A stretch of 64,000 nt of DNA from Lelliottia nimipressuralis (GCF_004402045.1 NZ_SOMG01000008.1:34177-98176), one strand, 5' to 3'; numbered from the stretch's first letter, positions 41,421 to 51,212 are shown. Translations and numbers: made by a program. The notes: generated by a model not told the origin, from the letters alone.

Positions 41421-42160
41421 TGTTCATGCGCCCAAAAATAGTGTGTGGTACAAAACGCTGCCGTGTCCCGTCGCGCATCGTTATTACAGACAAACGCCGC
41501 GATCCGCTCCGTTTTACTATAACCGGTGAGAAAAACGTATCGTTTTTCGGCACACAGGTTGGGGTAATTGTTTAACAAGCGCAAGTAATGGTCCTGCATA
41601 TGCTCGTTAGGTGCATAAAAAAGTTGGCAGGCGCCGATTCGGGTACCCGTTGAAAGTGGAATATAGTTGTTAAACGGCATGGCCAGGCGATTTTTATATA
41701 ACAGTGCCCCGTTGATAAGCCCGATCAGCAAAAGCGCAGTGGTGGTTATTATCAGCCAGGCTGGCCTCTGCATCGTAGCACCACCGACTACAGCTGTGTT
41801 TTTATGGACGATTACCTGCTCAGCGGTTGGGATAAATACCTCAACTTCTGTTGTTTCGGAAAGCATCAGCCCGCGTCGCGAAATCGTTTTTACCGTCTCG
41901 CGCGGTAATCCCACCTCAGCCAAAGCATTGCGTAATGTCAAAATGGCCTGATAAAAGGTATTCGGAGTGGTAACGTCATTGCGCTCCCCCCATCCCACCA
42001 CCATTAGCTGATTTTGCGAAATAATTTCGCCAGGATGCGTAACGAGATACAGAAAACAGAGATTGGCAGGAAGCTGCAATTGTATCGTGCGCCCGGTAAT
42101 ATTATTCACCAGGGTTTTGTTTTCTGAGTCATACTCGACCAGTTTGTTAATGAGATACAA
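41417..42160 (-). CDS. Membrane-bound winged-helix regulator (ToxR/CadC/MarT-like)
   Basis: 247 residues. Cytoplasmic OmpR-type winged helix (about 1-108: LQLPANLCFLYLVTHPGEII, NTFYQAILTLRNALAEVGLPRETVKTISRRG), a linker, one membrane helix (AWLIITTTALLLIGLINGALLY, about 133-154), and a periplasmic domain with four cysteines (GACQLF, NLCAEK, FVCNND, AFCTTHY). There is no receiver domain, so DNA binding is controlled directly from the periplasm as in ToxR, CadC and MarT. The start is TTG 42160 (MYLINKLVEYDSENKT), 8 bases after AGAGGA; an upstream TTG at 42184 lies before the ribosome site. Divergent from the LuxR/autotransporter pair. Confidence 0.85.
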   Translation of the reverse strand: MYLINKLVEYDSENKTLVNNITGRTIQLQLPANLCFLYLVTHPGEIISQNQLMVVGWGERNDVTTPNTFYQAILTLRNALAEVGLPRETVKTISRRGLMLSETTEVEVFIPTAEQVIVHKNTAVVGGATMQRPAWLIITTTALLLIGLINGALLYKNRLAMPFNNYIPLSTGTRIGACQLFYAPNEHMQDHYLRLLNNYPNLCAEKRYVFLTGYSKTERIAAFVCNNDARRDTAAFCTTHYFWAHEQ

Positions 42161-42707
42161 TTTTCCTTTCCTCTGCAATAACAATATTTAACTCTCTACA
42201 TCCAAAAGGCACACGCATATTTAACAACAGTATAGGCCAGAGAGGATTAGGCCGCGACACCATCTTATCTAAGATTAAAAACAAAGCATTATTTTTCAAC
42301 TTTTTACAGGGCACTTTTCTTAGGTTTACCTCATCTAAAGCGACATAATGAGATTTCATTACACTTCACCAGGCCAAATACTTATATTGAGTCACCACAA
42401 GGGAATAGACTGACGTTACGGCAGATTGAGGAAGCGAATTTTTAGCTATTAGTGCTATTCATGAAATTTTCTTACGGGGGTTTTTTCTGAAGAATAGTCT
42501 TAGATGATTGAGGAATATTCCTGGAGTACTTCGGCCAACTGATGTTTTTCGCTATGGTTACGGTCTTTCAAAATAGATGCCACCAGGAATTTATTTCCCC
42601 TGGCCTATTTTTCACAAATGAGACAAGACCGCCGTATATGTTTCAACATTGACACATTTGAATGGCAGTGAAATATTGACAATGAAAGTAAGACAGGAGT
42701 GGACTGG
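42161..42707. other. Long AT-rich divergent control region
   Basis: About 547 bases without a convincing gene between two divergent regulator genes. It is clearly richer in A+T than the flanking housekeeping genes. No recognised operator or repeat was found by eye; any MarT-like or LuxR-type binding sites would be expected here. Confidence 0.5.
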
Positions 42708-43325
42708 ATGATAACATCGTCGCAAAAAGTTGTCCGCTGTATAAGCTGTGAATTGTCCTGTCAGTTATTTCCAGATAACGCAGTACGATCACAATACTGT
42801 GACAACGCCTCGTTCGCCGTTTGGCCGGCTGGTAATCATTTTTTAGAGATTGCAGTAGAAGATAAAATATTGCGAAGAAACAAGAATCACTTATCTCGAG
42901 GTTTTATTTTTGTAGACTTTTCGATGTACAACCTTCGCATACTTGCAAATCCACAATGGATTGAACGCCTGGCGATAACTAACATGAATATCGTTATTAT
43001 CACCGACCGTAAACTGGAGGCGCTGGCTAATTACTTATTCACTCATCGCAGTGAAATAAAGGGAGTTATTTATTCGGGCGATAATGACGTTATATTACAG
43101 GAAAAAATAAGTCATATTTTTTCCGGGAGACGTGTAAATAGCAGACGAGGAAATATCTTGAATGCTGTCGAATTCATGTTGCTTAACCGATTTATGTCAG
43201 GAGTGTGCCTTCAGGAGATTATAAAAACAAACAGTATTGATGTAAAAAAAATTTATGTTCATAAAGTACGATTAGAGAGGAAGTTAGGTACCCGCATTCA
43301 TAAAATTCTCGTTTCTATTTTGTAA
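42708..43325 (+). CDS. LuxR-type (GerE helix-turn-helix) regulator
   Basis: 205 residues. The C-terminal 55 residues (NAVEFMLLNRFMSGVCLQEI ... KKIYVHKVRLERKLG) fit a GerE/LuxR helix-turn-helix with the conserved VxxHKxxLxxKLG recognition helix. The N-terminal part is not a recognisable autoinducer or receiver domain and carries a Cys cluster (CISCELSC, then QYCDN). ATG 42708 has AGGAG 8 bases upstream; a GTG at 42699 overlaps that site. AT-rich, unlike its housekeeping neighbours, consistent with horizontal origin. It lies 70 bases before the autotransporter and is a likely local regulator. Confidence 0.75.
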   Translation: MITSSQKVVRCISCELSCQLFPDNAVRSQYCDNASFAVWPAGNHFLEIAVEDKILRRNKNHLSRGFIFVDFSMYNLRILANPQWIERLAITNMNIVIITDRKLEALANYLFTHRSEIKGVIYSGDNDVILQEKISHIFSGRRVNSRRGNILNAVEFMLLNRFMSGVCLQEIIKTNSIDVKKIYVHKVRLERKLGTRIHKILVSIL

Positions 43326-43395
43326 TTTCAACTAATTAACATACCCACATTTAATGGTGTGGAGGATGTTTTACGCCTGAAAGAAAGGGGCAGCT

Positions 43396-46326
43396 ATGCC
43401 ATATTTAATGAAACACTCACCTGTCGCTGTTGCGATTTCTCTGGCGTTATCGTCAGCGTTATTCACCGTCAATGCTGCGGTAATAGATTTTGCTAATTTA
43501 CCCACCTCCGGAGCGGTCACGGATCTGCCTGCAGAAATACAGGCGCTAATACCTGCAACGGCAAATGCGAACTTTAGCAAAAATACCACCGATCCTAACT
43601 ATGTCTATCAGTATAGCCCAGGTAATATCCCGATCTACGGAGATGGTATTACTCTCGAAGGGCCAGGGGCGGAAGCCTTTGAGCATTCAGTTACCGTTAT
43701 TCAGAACGCCACGTCCGGCAGTCCGGGGGTGATTTTTGGTGACGATCTGACTATTCGCACCCAGTCAAAAGTGGCGGCCAATAATGGCAGAGATGTCGAC
43801 GGCATTCGTACGCATGGTATGAATACGCCGGACAACCCGGTGTTTATTATTACCGGCGATCGCACCCATATTTACGTTAATGGCCAAAGCGGTGACGGTA
43901 TAAATGCCGGATATAGCTCCTTCAGCCAGGGCTCTCTCGGCTCCGCCAATATTTATGTGGGTGACGATCTCTATATCGAAACTACCGGCAGCACCGGCCG
44001 CGGGATTAGCGCTTATGCTTTGAATGACGCGTCGAAGGCCAAAAATAACGTTATCGTCGGCGATCGTGCACATATTGTTACGCGTGGTACCTACGCCGAG
44101 GGGATCCGCACCAACCAGAGCGGCTCATATGTCCGTCTGGGGGATGAGGCAACCATTGAAACGTACGGCGCATCGGCCTACGGCCTGTATGCAGGTTCTG
44201 CGTCAAAAATTGAGCTGGGAAAAAACGCAACCATTATTACTGACCAGAATAGCGCCTCCGGCATCTATTCAACCGGCTCATCTACCATCAACCTTGATGA
44301 GGGTGCCAGCATCACCACCAACGGCGCCAGCGCGCATGGCGTCTATGCCTACACCGGTGCGGTGAACCTTGGCGATAACGTCACTATTGCGGTAAACAGT
44401 AGCGAGAAAACCAGCAGTTCCGCACAAGCGCCGCATGGGATGTATGCCTGGTCACGCGGCGTGATAACGATGGAGGGTGGCGCAACCATTACCACCGCTG
44501 GCCAGCGCGAAAGCGGCAGTTATGTCATGAACGCTGGCAATGGCGGGATGATTGATGCATCCGCTGGGGGCAAATTCACCCTCAACGGCGATATTCTCTC
44601 CGCAGGCGGCATCGCGGCCACCAGCACGCTTCCGGCACAAAACAGCACTATTACGCTGACAATGAGTGACAACTCATTATGGAACGGGGCGTCCTTCATT
44701 GAGAGCAATGCCGCAGGCAGCGGTACCATCGCACTTACGATGAATGATGCCGTGTGGAATATGCGCGACAGTTCCACGCTGACCAGCCTGACGCTGAATG
44801 CGGGCGGCACGATTAATTTCCAGCATCCTGAAGATGAAGCATGGCAAACCCTGACCATCAACGATGATTACATCGGCAACGGCGGCAAGCTGGTTTTCAA
44901 TACCGTGCTGTTTGACGATACCTCTGAAACGGACAAGCTGATCGTCGAAGGGAATACTTCCGGTCATACCGGGGTGGAAGTGAACAACATTGGCGGTACC
45001 GGCGCACAAACCGTAGAAGGGATTGAGATTGTCAGCGTTGGCGGTAACTCTGATGGGACGTTTGAGAAGGCCAGCCGTATCGTGGCAGGGGGTTATGACT
45101 ATAACGTTGTGCAAAAAGGGAAAAACTGGTTCCTGACCAGCCTGGTTGAACCCGTTGACCCACCGGAAGACCCGGTAGACCCACCAGTCGACCCTGTTGA
45201 CCCGCCAGTTGACCCGGTAGATCCACCTGTCGACCCTGTTGACCCACCGGTTGACCCGGTCATTCCGCCGGTCGACCCCGTAGACCCACCGGTTGACCCG
45301 GTTGTTCCGCCGCAGGAACCGGTACCGCCCGTTGCACCACCGAAAAGCGAGCACCAGTATCGCCCGGAATTTGGCAGTTATCAGGCGAACAGCTATGCGG
45401 CAAATACGCTGTTTATGACCCGCCTGCACGATCGTCTGGGTGAAACACAGTACACCGACATCCTCACGGGTGAGCAAAAGGTGACAAGCCTGTGGATGCG
45501 TAACGTCGGCGGCCATACGCGGTTTAAAGACGGCAGTGGCCAGTTAAAAACCACAGCCAATCGCTATGTACTCCAGATGGGAGGAGATGTGGCGCAATGG
45601 AGTTCCGACGGACTGGATCGCTGGCATCTTGGCCTGATGGCCGGCTATGGCAACAGCCAGAGCCGGAGCGTTTCCAGCCTGACCGGATACCACTCGCGTG
45701 GCGAAGTTAATGGCTATAGCTTAGGCCTGTATGGAACCTGGTACGCAAACGAAGCGGATAAAAGCGGTACCTACGTTGATAGCTGGATGCTGTATAACTG
45801 GTTCGATAACAAGGTGATGGGGCAGGATCAGGCCACTGAGAATTATCGCTCAAGTGGGGTGACCGCCTCTGTCGAAGCGGGATATAGCTTCAAGGTGGGC
45901 GAAAGCGAGCGTGACAGCTACTGGCTCCAGCCAAAAGCGCAGGTGGTGTGGATGGACGTGCAGGCTGACGACCATCGCGAACGCAGCGGCACGCGGGTGA
46001 AAGACGAAACCCAAGGAAACCTGATGACACGTCTCGGCGTGAAGGCCTACATCAGCGGGCATAACGCGATTGACGACGGTAAATCCCGTACCTTCCAGCC
46101 GTTTATTGAGGCGAACTGGATCCACAATACTCAGACCACGCGCATCCGCATGGATGATGTCAGCAACGAGATGCGCGGTACGCGCAATATCGGTGAACTT
46201 AAAACGGGTGTTGAGGGACAAATTACGCCGCAACTGAGCGTCTGGGGCAACGTGGCTCAGCAGGTAGGTGATAAAGGCTTCAGCGATACGCAGGGAATGC
46301 TGGGGGTGAAATACAGCTTCAAATAA
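43396..46326 (+). CDS. Type Va autotransporter adhesin, AIDA/MisL class
   Basis: 976 residues. Signal peptide (KHSPVAVAISLALSSALFTVNAA), then a passenger (about 30-580) of repeated short beta-helix turns such as GASAYGLYAGSASKIELG and GASAHGVYAYTGAVNLG, a proline-rich linker of PVDPVDPP repeats (about 583-648), and a C-terminal 12-strand barrel (about 660-976: SLWMRNVGGHTRFKDGSGQ ... MLGVKYSFK). The passenger has no visible protease triad, so adhesion or autoaggregation is more likely than proteolysis. Odd point: the chain ends in Phe-Lys rather than a terminal aromatic residue. Family comparisons point to MisL, ShdA and AIDA-I. Confidence 0.9.
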   Translation: MPYLMKHSPVAVAISLALSSALFTVNAAVIDFANLPTSGAVTDLPAEIQALIPATANANFSKNTTDPNYVYQYSPGNIPIYGDGITLEGPGAEAFEHSVTVIQNATSGSPGVIFGDDLTIRTQSKVAANNGRDVDGIRTHGMNTPDNPVFIITGDRTHIYVNGQSGDGINAGYSSFSQGSLGSANIYVGDDLYIETTGSTGRGISAYALNDASKAKNNVIVGDRAHIVTRGTYAEGIRTNQSGSYVRLGDEATIETYGASAYGLYAGSASKIELGKNATIITDQNSASGIYSTGSSTINLDEGASITTNGASAHGVYAYTGAVNLGDNVTIAVNSSEKTSSSAQAPHGMYAWSRGVITMEGGATITTAGQRESGSYVMNAGNGGMIDASAGGKFTLNGDILSAGGIAATSTLPAQNSTITLTMSDNSLWNGASFIESNAAGSGTIALTMNDAVWNMRDSSTLTSLTLNAGGTINFQHPEDEAWQTLTINDDYIGNGGKLVFNTVLFDDTSETDKLIVEGNTSGHTGVEVNNIGGTGAQTVEGIEIVSVGGNSDGTFEKASRIVAGGYDYNVVQKGKNWFLTSLVEPVDPPEDPVDPPVDPVDPPVDPVDPPVDPVDPPVDPVIPPVDPVDPPVDPVVPPQEPVPPVAPPKSEHQYRPEFGSYQANSYAANTLFMTRLHDRLGETQYTDILTGEQKVTSLWMRNVGGHTRFKDGSGQLKTTANRYVLQMGGDVAQWSSDGLDRWHLGLMAGYGNSQSRSVSSLTGYHSRGEVNGYSLGLYGTWYANEADKSGTYVDSWMLYNWFDNKVMGQDQATENYRSSGVTASVEAGYSFKVGESERDSYWLQPKAQVVWMDVQADDHRERSGTRVKDETQGNLMTRLGVKAYISGHNAIDDGKSRTFQPFIEANWIHNTQTTRIRMDDVSNEMRGTRNIGELKTGVEGQITPQLSVWGNVAQQVGDKGFSDTQGMLGVKYSFK
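45150..45325 (+). repeat. Tandem repeats encoding the PVDPVDPP linker
   Basis: About 175 bases built of degenerate units such as GACCCACCGGTTGACCCGGT, encoding at least eight Pro-Val-Asp-Pro steps with substitutions (PPEDPVDPP, PVIPPVDP, PVVPPQEP). Tandem structure makes length variation between strains likely. Confidence 0.85.
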
Positions 46327-46330
46327 CAAC

Positions 46331-46363
46331 AAAAAAGCCGCTGATTTCTCAGCGGCTTTTTTT
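46331..46363. terminator. Bidirectional terminator, autotransporter/bipA
   Basis: AAAAAAGCCGCTGA, a short TTTC loop and TCAGCGGCTTTTTTT form a hairpin with A-run and T-run on both sides, between the convergent stop codons at 46326 and 46381. Confidence 0.92.
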
Positions 46364-46380
46364 AATACGAATTAACCGTA

Positions 46381-48204
46381 TTAGTCTTCTTTCGGACCGC
46401 GCATCGCACGTTTACGATCGTTTTCGGTCAGGTGACGTTTACGGATACGAATTGACTGTGGAGTCACTTCTACCAGTTCGTCATCATCGATGAATTCCAG
46501 AGCCTGCTCCAGAGTCATCTTGATCGGTGGAACCAGAACCGTTGCTTCGTCAGTACCGGACGCACGCATGTTGGTCAGTTTCTTACCGGTCAGGCAGTTT
46601 ACGGTCAGGTCGTTAGAACGACTGTGAATACCGATGATCTGGCCTTCATACACTTCAGCACCGTGACCCAGGAACAGCTTACCGCGATCCTGCAGACCGA
46701 ACAGCGCAAACGCAACCGCTTTACCCTGACCGTTGGAGATCAGCACGCCGTTGTTACGCTGGCCCACTTCGCCCGGACGAACGTCGTCGTAGTGGCTGAA
46801 GGTGGAGTACAGCAGACCGGTACCGGAGGTCATGGTCATGAACTCTGAACGGAAGCCGATCAGACCACGGCTTGGGATCACGTAGTCGAGACGTACGCGG
46901 CCTTTGCCGTCTGGATTCATGTTTTTCAGGTCGCCTTTACGCTCACCCAGTGCCTGCATCACAGAACCCTGGTGCTGCTCTTCAACGTCCAGCGTTACGT
47001 TTTCGAATGGCTCTTGTTTACGGCCATCGATCTCGCGGAAGATTACTTTCGGACGGGAAACCGCCATTTCGAAACCTTCACGACGCATGTTCTCAATCAG
47101 AACAGACAGGTGCAGCTCACCACGACCAGAAACACGGAATGCGTCTGCATCCGGAGTTTCTTCAACGCGCAGCGCAACGTTGTGCACCAGCTCTTTGTTC
47201 AGGCGGTCAAGGATCTGACGAGAGGTAACGAACTTACCTTCTTTACCACAGAACGGAGAGGTGTTGACGTTGAAGAACATGGTTACGGTTGGTTCATCAA
47301 CGGACAGGGCTGGCAGCGCTTCGACGTTCTGCGGATCGCAGATGGTGTCGGAGATGTTCAGCTCACCCAGACCGGTGATAGCGATGATATCGCCCGCTTC
47401 CGCAACGTCACTCTCGATACGCTCAAGGCCCAGGTGAGTCAGCACTTTACCCACTTTGCCGTTACGGGTTTTGCCTTCGCTATCGATGATAGTGACCTGC
47501 TGGTTAGGCTTCACTTTACCGCGCTTGATACGACCAATGCCGATTACACCAACATAGTTGTTGTAGTCGAGCTGAGAGATCTGCATCTGCAGGGTACCGT
47601 CGAGATCGACGTTTGGCGCAGGAACACGGTCAACAATCGCCTGGTACAGCGGGGTCATGTCTTCGGCCATGTCTTCGTGGTCCAGACCTGCGATACCGTT
47701 CAGCGCAGAAGCGTAAACGATAGGGAAGTCCAGCTGCTCGTCAGTCGCGTCGAGGTTAACGAACAGGTCGAATACCTGGTCCACAACCCAGTCAGGACGC
47801 GCGCCAGGACGGTCAACTTTGTTAATAACAACGATTGGCTTCAGACCATGGGCAAATGCTTTTTTGGTCACGAAGCGCGTCTGTGGCATTGGGCCATCCA
47901 TTGCGTCAACGACCAGCAGAACGGAGTCTACCATGGACATTACACGTTCAACTTCACCACCGAAGTCGGCGTGCCCTGGGGTATCAACGATGTTGATACG
48001 GTAGTCATTCCATTTAATCGCGGTGTTTTTCGCGAGGATGGTAATCCCACGCTCTTTCTCCAAATCGTTGGAGTCCATCACGCGTTCTTGGGTTTCGGCA
48101 CGAGCATCAAACGTACCGGATTGCTGCAGCAGCTTATCAACCAGGGTAGTTTTACCATGGTCAACGTGCGCGATGATGGCGATGTTACGCAAATTTTCGA
48201 TCAC
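46381..48204 (-). CDS. bipA: BipA (TypA), ribosome-associated GTPase
   Basis: 607 residues. EF-G-like translational GTPase needed for 50S assembly at low temperature and under stress. Motifs: G1 [10 protein letters not shown]3 DTPGHADF, G4 NKVDR, and the BipA-specific C-terminal domain ending [10 protein letters not shown]. The start at 48204 gives [20 protein letters not shown]. Divergent from glnA across a nitrogen-regulated region, as in E. coli. Confidence 0.98.
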   Translation of the reverse strand: MIENLRNIAIIAHVDHGKTTLVDKLLQQSGTFDARAETQERVMDSNDLEKERGITILAKNTAIKWNDYRINIVDTPGHADFGGEVERVMSMVDSVLLVVDAMDGPMPQTRFVTKKAFAHGLKPIVVINKVDRPGARPDWVVDQVFDLFVNLDATDEQLDFPIVYASALNGIAGLDHEDMAEDMTPLYQAIVDRVPAPNVDLDGTLQMQISQLDYNNYVGVIGIGRIKRGKVKPNQQVTIIDSEGKTRNGKVGKVLTHLGLERIESDVAEAGDIIAITGLGELNISDTICDPQNVEALPALSVDEPTVTMFFNVNTSPFCGKEGKFVTSRQILDRLNKELVHNVALRVEETPDADAFRVSGRGELHLSVLIENMRREGFEMAVSRPKVIFREIDGRKQEPFENVTLDVEEQHQGSVMQALGERKGDLKNMNPDGKGRVRLDYVIPSRGLIGFRSEFMTMTSGTGLLYSTFSHYDDVRPGEVGQRNNGVLISNGQGKAVAFALFGLQDRGKLFLGHGAEVYEGQIIGIHSRSNDLTVNCLTGKKLTNMRASGTDEATVLVPPIKMTLEQALEFIDDDELVEVTPQSIRIRKRHLTENDRKRAMRGPKED

Positions 48205-48309
48205 AACTTTGCCTCAGGCATTTAGAAATAGCGCGTTATTGTACACGGATTAATCGCACTACAAAACAGGATCACAAACATCCCCCGCAAACAAGTATTG
48301 CAGAGATGC

Positions 48310-48328
48310 TTTGTGATCGCTTTCACGG
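48310..48328 (+). promoter_or_regulatory. CRP-like site upstream of glnA (glnAp1 region)
   Basis: TGTGA-TCGCTT-TCACG at about 48311-48326 is a near match to the CRP core. In E. coli cAMP-CRP acts at the upstream sigma-70 promoter glnAp1. Confidence 0.7.
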
Positions 48329-48356
48329 AGCGGTAAAAGGGCACTTTAACGTAAAT

Positions 48357-48444
48357 TGCACCAATATGGTGCTCAATGTTCACATTGAAGCACTATACTG
48401 GTGCAACAAATCCATTGTGGTGCAGCCCTTTTGCACTATGGTGC
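48357..48444 (+). promoter_or_regulatory. NtrC enhancer cluster upstream of glnA
   Basis: Several TGCACC-type palindromes: TGCACCAATATGGTGC (48357-48372), AGCACTATACTGGTGCA (48389-48405), a half site TTGTGGTGCA (48415-48424), and TGCACTATGGTGC (48432-48444). Spacing is close to whole turns, as in the E. coli glnA enhancer. Phosphorylated NtrC binds here and activates the sigma-54 promoter downstream. Confidence 0.92.
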
Positions 48445-48477
48445 GCATGATAACGCCTTTTGGGGGTGTTTTAAAAG

Positions 48478-48494
48478 TTGGCACAGATTTCGCT
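48478..48494 (+). promoter_or_regulatory. Sigma-54 promoter glnAp2
   Basis: TTGGCAC-N5-TCGCT gives the -24 GG and -12 GC elements, the same bases I recall for E. coli glnAp2. It lies about 90 bases upstream of the glnA start. Confidence 0.9.
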
Positions 48495-48582
48495 TTATAA
48501 AAAATACATGGCAACAGCCAGTACAAACAGAAATTGAAGACCTCGTTACCACGACGACAATGACCAATCTGGAGAGTTAAGT

Positions 48583-49992
48583 ATGTCCGCTGAACACGTT
48601 TTGACGATGCTGAACGAACATGAAGTGAAGTTTGTTGATCTGCGCTTCACCGATACCAAAGGTAAAGAACAGCACGTCACAATCCCTGCTCATCAGGTGA
48701 ACGCCGAATTCTTTGAAGAAGGCAAAATGTTTGACGGCTCCTCCATTGGTGGCTGGAAAGGCATTAACGAATCTGACATGGTTCTGATGCCAGATGCGAC
48801 CACTGCGCTCATTGACCCGTTCTTCGAAGAACCAACCCTGATCATCCGTTGCGACATCCTCGAGCCAGGCACCCTGCAGGGCTACGACCGCGACCCACGT
48901 TCTATCGCGAAACGCGCTGAAGAGTACCTGCGTTCTACCGGCATTGCAGACACCGTTCTGTTCGGGCCAGAGCCAGAGTTCTTCCTGTTTGACGACATCC
49001 GTTTCGGCGCTTCAATTTCTGGTTCCCACGTGGCTATCGATGACATCGAAGGCGCATGGAACTCTTCCACCAAATACGAAGGTGGTAACAAAGGTCACCG
49101 TCCTGGCGTGAAAGGCGGTTACTTCCCGGTTCCTCCGGTCGATTCTTCACAGGACATCCGTTCTACCATGTGTCTTATCATGGAAGAGATGGGCCTGGTT
49201 GTTGAAGCACATCACCACGAAGTGGCGACTGCTGGCCAGAACGAAATCGCTACCCGCTTCAACACTATGACCAAAAAAGCGGATGAGATTCAGATCTACA
49301 AATACGTTGTGCACAACGTTGCGCACCGTTTCGGTAAAACCGCGACCTTCATGCCAAAACCAATGTTTGGCGACAACGGTTCCGGTATGCACTGCCACAT
49401 GTCTCTGTCCAAGAACGGTACCAACCTGTTCTCTGGCGACAAGTATGCCGGTCTGTCTGAGCAGGCGCTGCACTACATCGGTGGTGTTATCAAACACGCT
49501 AAAGCGATCAACGCCCTGGCGAACCCAACCACTAACTCCTACAAGCGTCTGGTCCCGGGCTACGAAGCGCCAGTGATGCTGGCCTACTCTGCACGTAACC
49601 GTTCTGCTTCTATCCGTATCCCGGTTGTTGCGTCTCCGAAAGCGCGTCGTATCGAAGTACGCTTCCCGGATCCAGCGGCTAACCCATACCTGTGCTTCGC
49701 AGCACTGCTGATGGCGGGTCTGGACGGTATCAAGAACAAGATCCACCCAGGCGAAGCGATGGACAAAAACCTGTATGACCTGCCGCCAGAAGAAGCGAAA
49801 GAGATCCCACAGGTTGCTGGCTCTCTGGAAGAAGCCCTGCAGGCGCTGGACGCAGACCGTGAGTTCCTGACTGCCGGTGGCGTGTTCACTGATGAAGCGA
49901 TTGACGCTTACATCGCTCTGCGTATTGAAGAGAACGACCGTGTGCGTATGACTCCACACCCGGTTGAGTTCGAGCTGTACTACAGCGTTTAA
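48583..49992 (+). CDS. glnA: GlnA, glutamine synthetase
   Basis: 469 residues, E. coli length. Dodecameric enzyme joining ammonia to glutamate. Motifs: FDGSSIGGW, the metal-binding [29 protein letters not shown], and the adenylylation site Tyr in NLYDLPPEE (about 398), so it is a GS-I subject to GlnE control. GGAGAG lies upstream. First gene of glnA-glnL-glnG. Confidence 0.98.
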   Translation: MSAEHVLTMLNEHEVKFVDLRFTDTKGKEQHVTIPAHQVNAEFFEEGKMFDGSSIGGWKGINESDMVLMPDATTALIDPFFEEPTLIIRCDILEPGTLQGYDRDPRSIAKRAEEYLRSTGIADTVLFGPEPEFFLFDDIRFGASISGSHVAIDDIEGAWNSSTKYEGGNKGHRPGVKGGYFPVPPVDSSQDIRSTMCLIMEEMGLVVEAHHHEVATAGQNEIATRFNTMTKKADEIQIYKYVVHNVAHRFGKTATFMPKPMFGDNGSGMHCHMSLSKNGTNLFSGDKYAGLSEQALHYIGGVIKHAKAINALANPTTNSYKRLVPGYEAPVMLAYSARNRSASIRIPVVASPKARRIEVRFPDPAANPYLCFAALLMAGLDGIKNKIHPGEAMDKNLYDLPPEEAKEIPQVAGSLEEALQALDADREFLTAGGVFTDEAIDAYIALRIEENDRVRMTPHPVEFELYYSV

Positions 49993-50005
49993 TAAAGTTG
50001 TTTTA

Positions 50006-50026
50006 CCCGGCGTGACAAGCGCCGGG
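50006..50026 (+). ncRNA. glnA 3' UTR hairpin, possible GlnZ-type sRNA segment
   Basis: The hairpin CCCGGCG/CGCCGGG follows the glnA stop, then a second hairpin with T-run. In E. coli the glnA 3' end yields the processed sRNA GlnZ; the same arrangement exists here, but I cannot confirm conservation of the GlnZ seed. Confidence 0.35.
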
Positions 50027-50048
50027 AGTAGTTGCCGTGGAAACTTTT

Positions 50049-50073
50049 AGCCCATCTCCGGATGGGCTTTTTT
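50049..50073 (+). terminator. Terminator between glnA and glnL
   Basis: AGCCCATC-TCC-GGATGGGCT followed by six T. Partial readthrough and the separate glnL promoter feed glnLG. Confidence 0.9.
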
Positions 50074-50123
50074 CTCCACCAACAATCTGATCTCACGCGC
50101 TTTTTACGCCGAAAACGCTATAC

Positions 50124-50140
50124 TGCACTAAATTAGTGCA
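50124..50140 (+). promoter_or_regulatory. NtrC operator at the glnL promoter
   Basis: A perfect palindrome, TGCACTAAATTAGTGCA, lies 22 bases before the glnL start, where NtrC represses glnLp in E. coli. Confidence 0.9.
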
Positions 50141-50162
50141 AACAACTCCAGGAGACTGCTGA

Positions 50163-51212
50163 ATGGCAACTGGCACGCTGCCCGATGCTGGGCAGATCCT
50201 CAATTCTTTGATTAACAGCATATTGCTGGTCGATGACGAGCTGGCCGTTCATTACGCCAACCCGGCGGCGCAGCAATTGCTTGCCCAAAGCGCACGTAAA
50301 CTGTTCGGCACCCCGCTTCCGGAATTACTGAGCTATTTTTCGCTGAATATTGGCCTGATGCAGGAAAGTTTGCAGGCTGGTCAGGGGTTCACGGATAACG
50401 AAGTGACGCTGGTTATCGACGGGCGCTCGCATATCCTGTCGCTGACCGCGCAACGTCTTCCCGAAGGCATGATCCTGCTTGAAATGGCGCCGATGGATAA
50501 TCAGCGTCGACTGAGTCAGGAGCAGCTTCAGCATGCGCAGCAAATTGCTGCCCGAGACCTGGTGCGTGGTCTGGCGCATGAAATCAAAAATCCGTTGGGT
50601 GGGTTACGAGGCGCGGCGCAGCTTCTGACCAAGGCGCTGCCCGACCCTGCGCTTGCGGAGTACACCAACGTCATCATTGAGCAGGCGGACCGACTGCGTA
50701 ATCTGGTTGACCGTCTTCTCGGGCCGCAGCAGCCGGGAATGCATGTCACAGAAAGCATTCATAAAGTGGCTGAACGGGTGGTGAAGCTCGTCTCGATGGA
50801 GCTGCCAGAGAACGTCACGCTGGTACGTGATTACGACCCAAGCCTGCCGGAACTGGCACATGACCCGGATCAAATTGAGCAGGTCCTGTTGAACATTGTG
50901 CGCAACGCGCTGCAGGCGCTGGGGCCGGAAGGGGGCGAGATTATTTTACGCACCCGCACCGCCTTCCAGCTCACGTTACACGGCGTGCGCTATCGACTGG
51001 CGGCCCGAATCGACGTCGAGGATAACGGGCCCGGTATTCCATCGCATCTGCAGGACACCCTGTTCTATCCGATGGTAAGCGGTCGCGAAGGCGGGACCGG
51101 CCTGGGCTTATCCATTGCCCGCAGTTTGATCGATCAACACTCTGGAAAAATTGAATTTACCAGTTGGCCGGGACATACCGAGTTTTCGGTTTTCCTGCCG
51201 ATTAAAAAATAA
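50163..51212 (+). CDS. glnL: GlnL (NtrB), nitrogen sensor kinase/phosphatase
   Basis: 349 residues, E. coli length, no membrane helices. PAS domain (about 10-120), H-box with His139 ([16 protein letters not shown]), N-box ([13 protein letters not shown]), and G-boxes ([18 protein letters not shown]). Phosphorylates NtrC under nitrogen limitation and, with PII, dephosphorylates it. CAGGAGAC precedes the ATG. Confidence 0.98.
   Translation: MATGTLPDAGQILNSLINSILLVDDELAVHYANPAAQQLLAQSARKLFGTPLPELLSYFSLNIGLMQESLQAGQGFTDNEVTLVIDGRSHILSLTAQRLPEGMILLEMAPMDNQRRLSQEQLQHAQQIAARDLVRGLAHEIKNPLGGLRGAAQLLTKALPDPALAEYTNVIIEQADRLRNLVDRLLGPQQPGMHVTESIHKVAERVVKLVSMELPENVTLVRDYDPSLPELAHDPDQIEQVLLNIVRNALQALGPEGGEIILRTRTAFQLTLHGVRYRLAARIDVEDNGPGIPSHLQDTLFYPMVSGREGGTGLGLSIARSLIDQHSGKIEFTSWPGHTEFSVFLPIKK

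Noticed and set aside
45150..45325. Tandem repeats considered as a CRISPR-like array
   Set aside because: Repeats are contiguous, degenerate and in coding frame (Pro-Val-Asp-Pro), with no spacers.
46972..48225. 417-residue ORF antisense to bipA
   Set aside because: Shadow of a strongly codon-biased gene; no ribosome site and no recognisable domain, while the opposite frame is a complete GTPase.
48306..48500. 64-residue ORF upstream of glnA
   Set aside because: The bases are accounted for by the CRP site, NtrC enhancer sites and the sigma-54 promoter.
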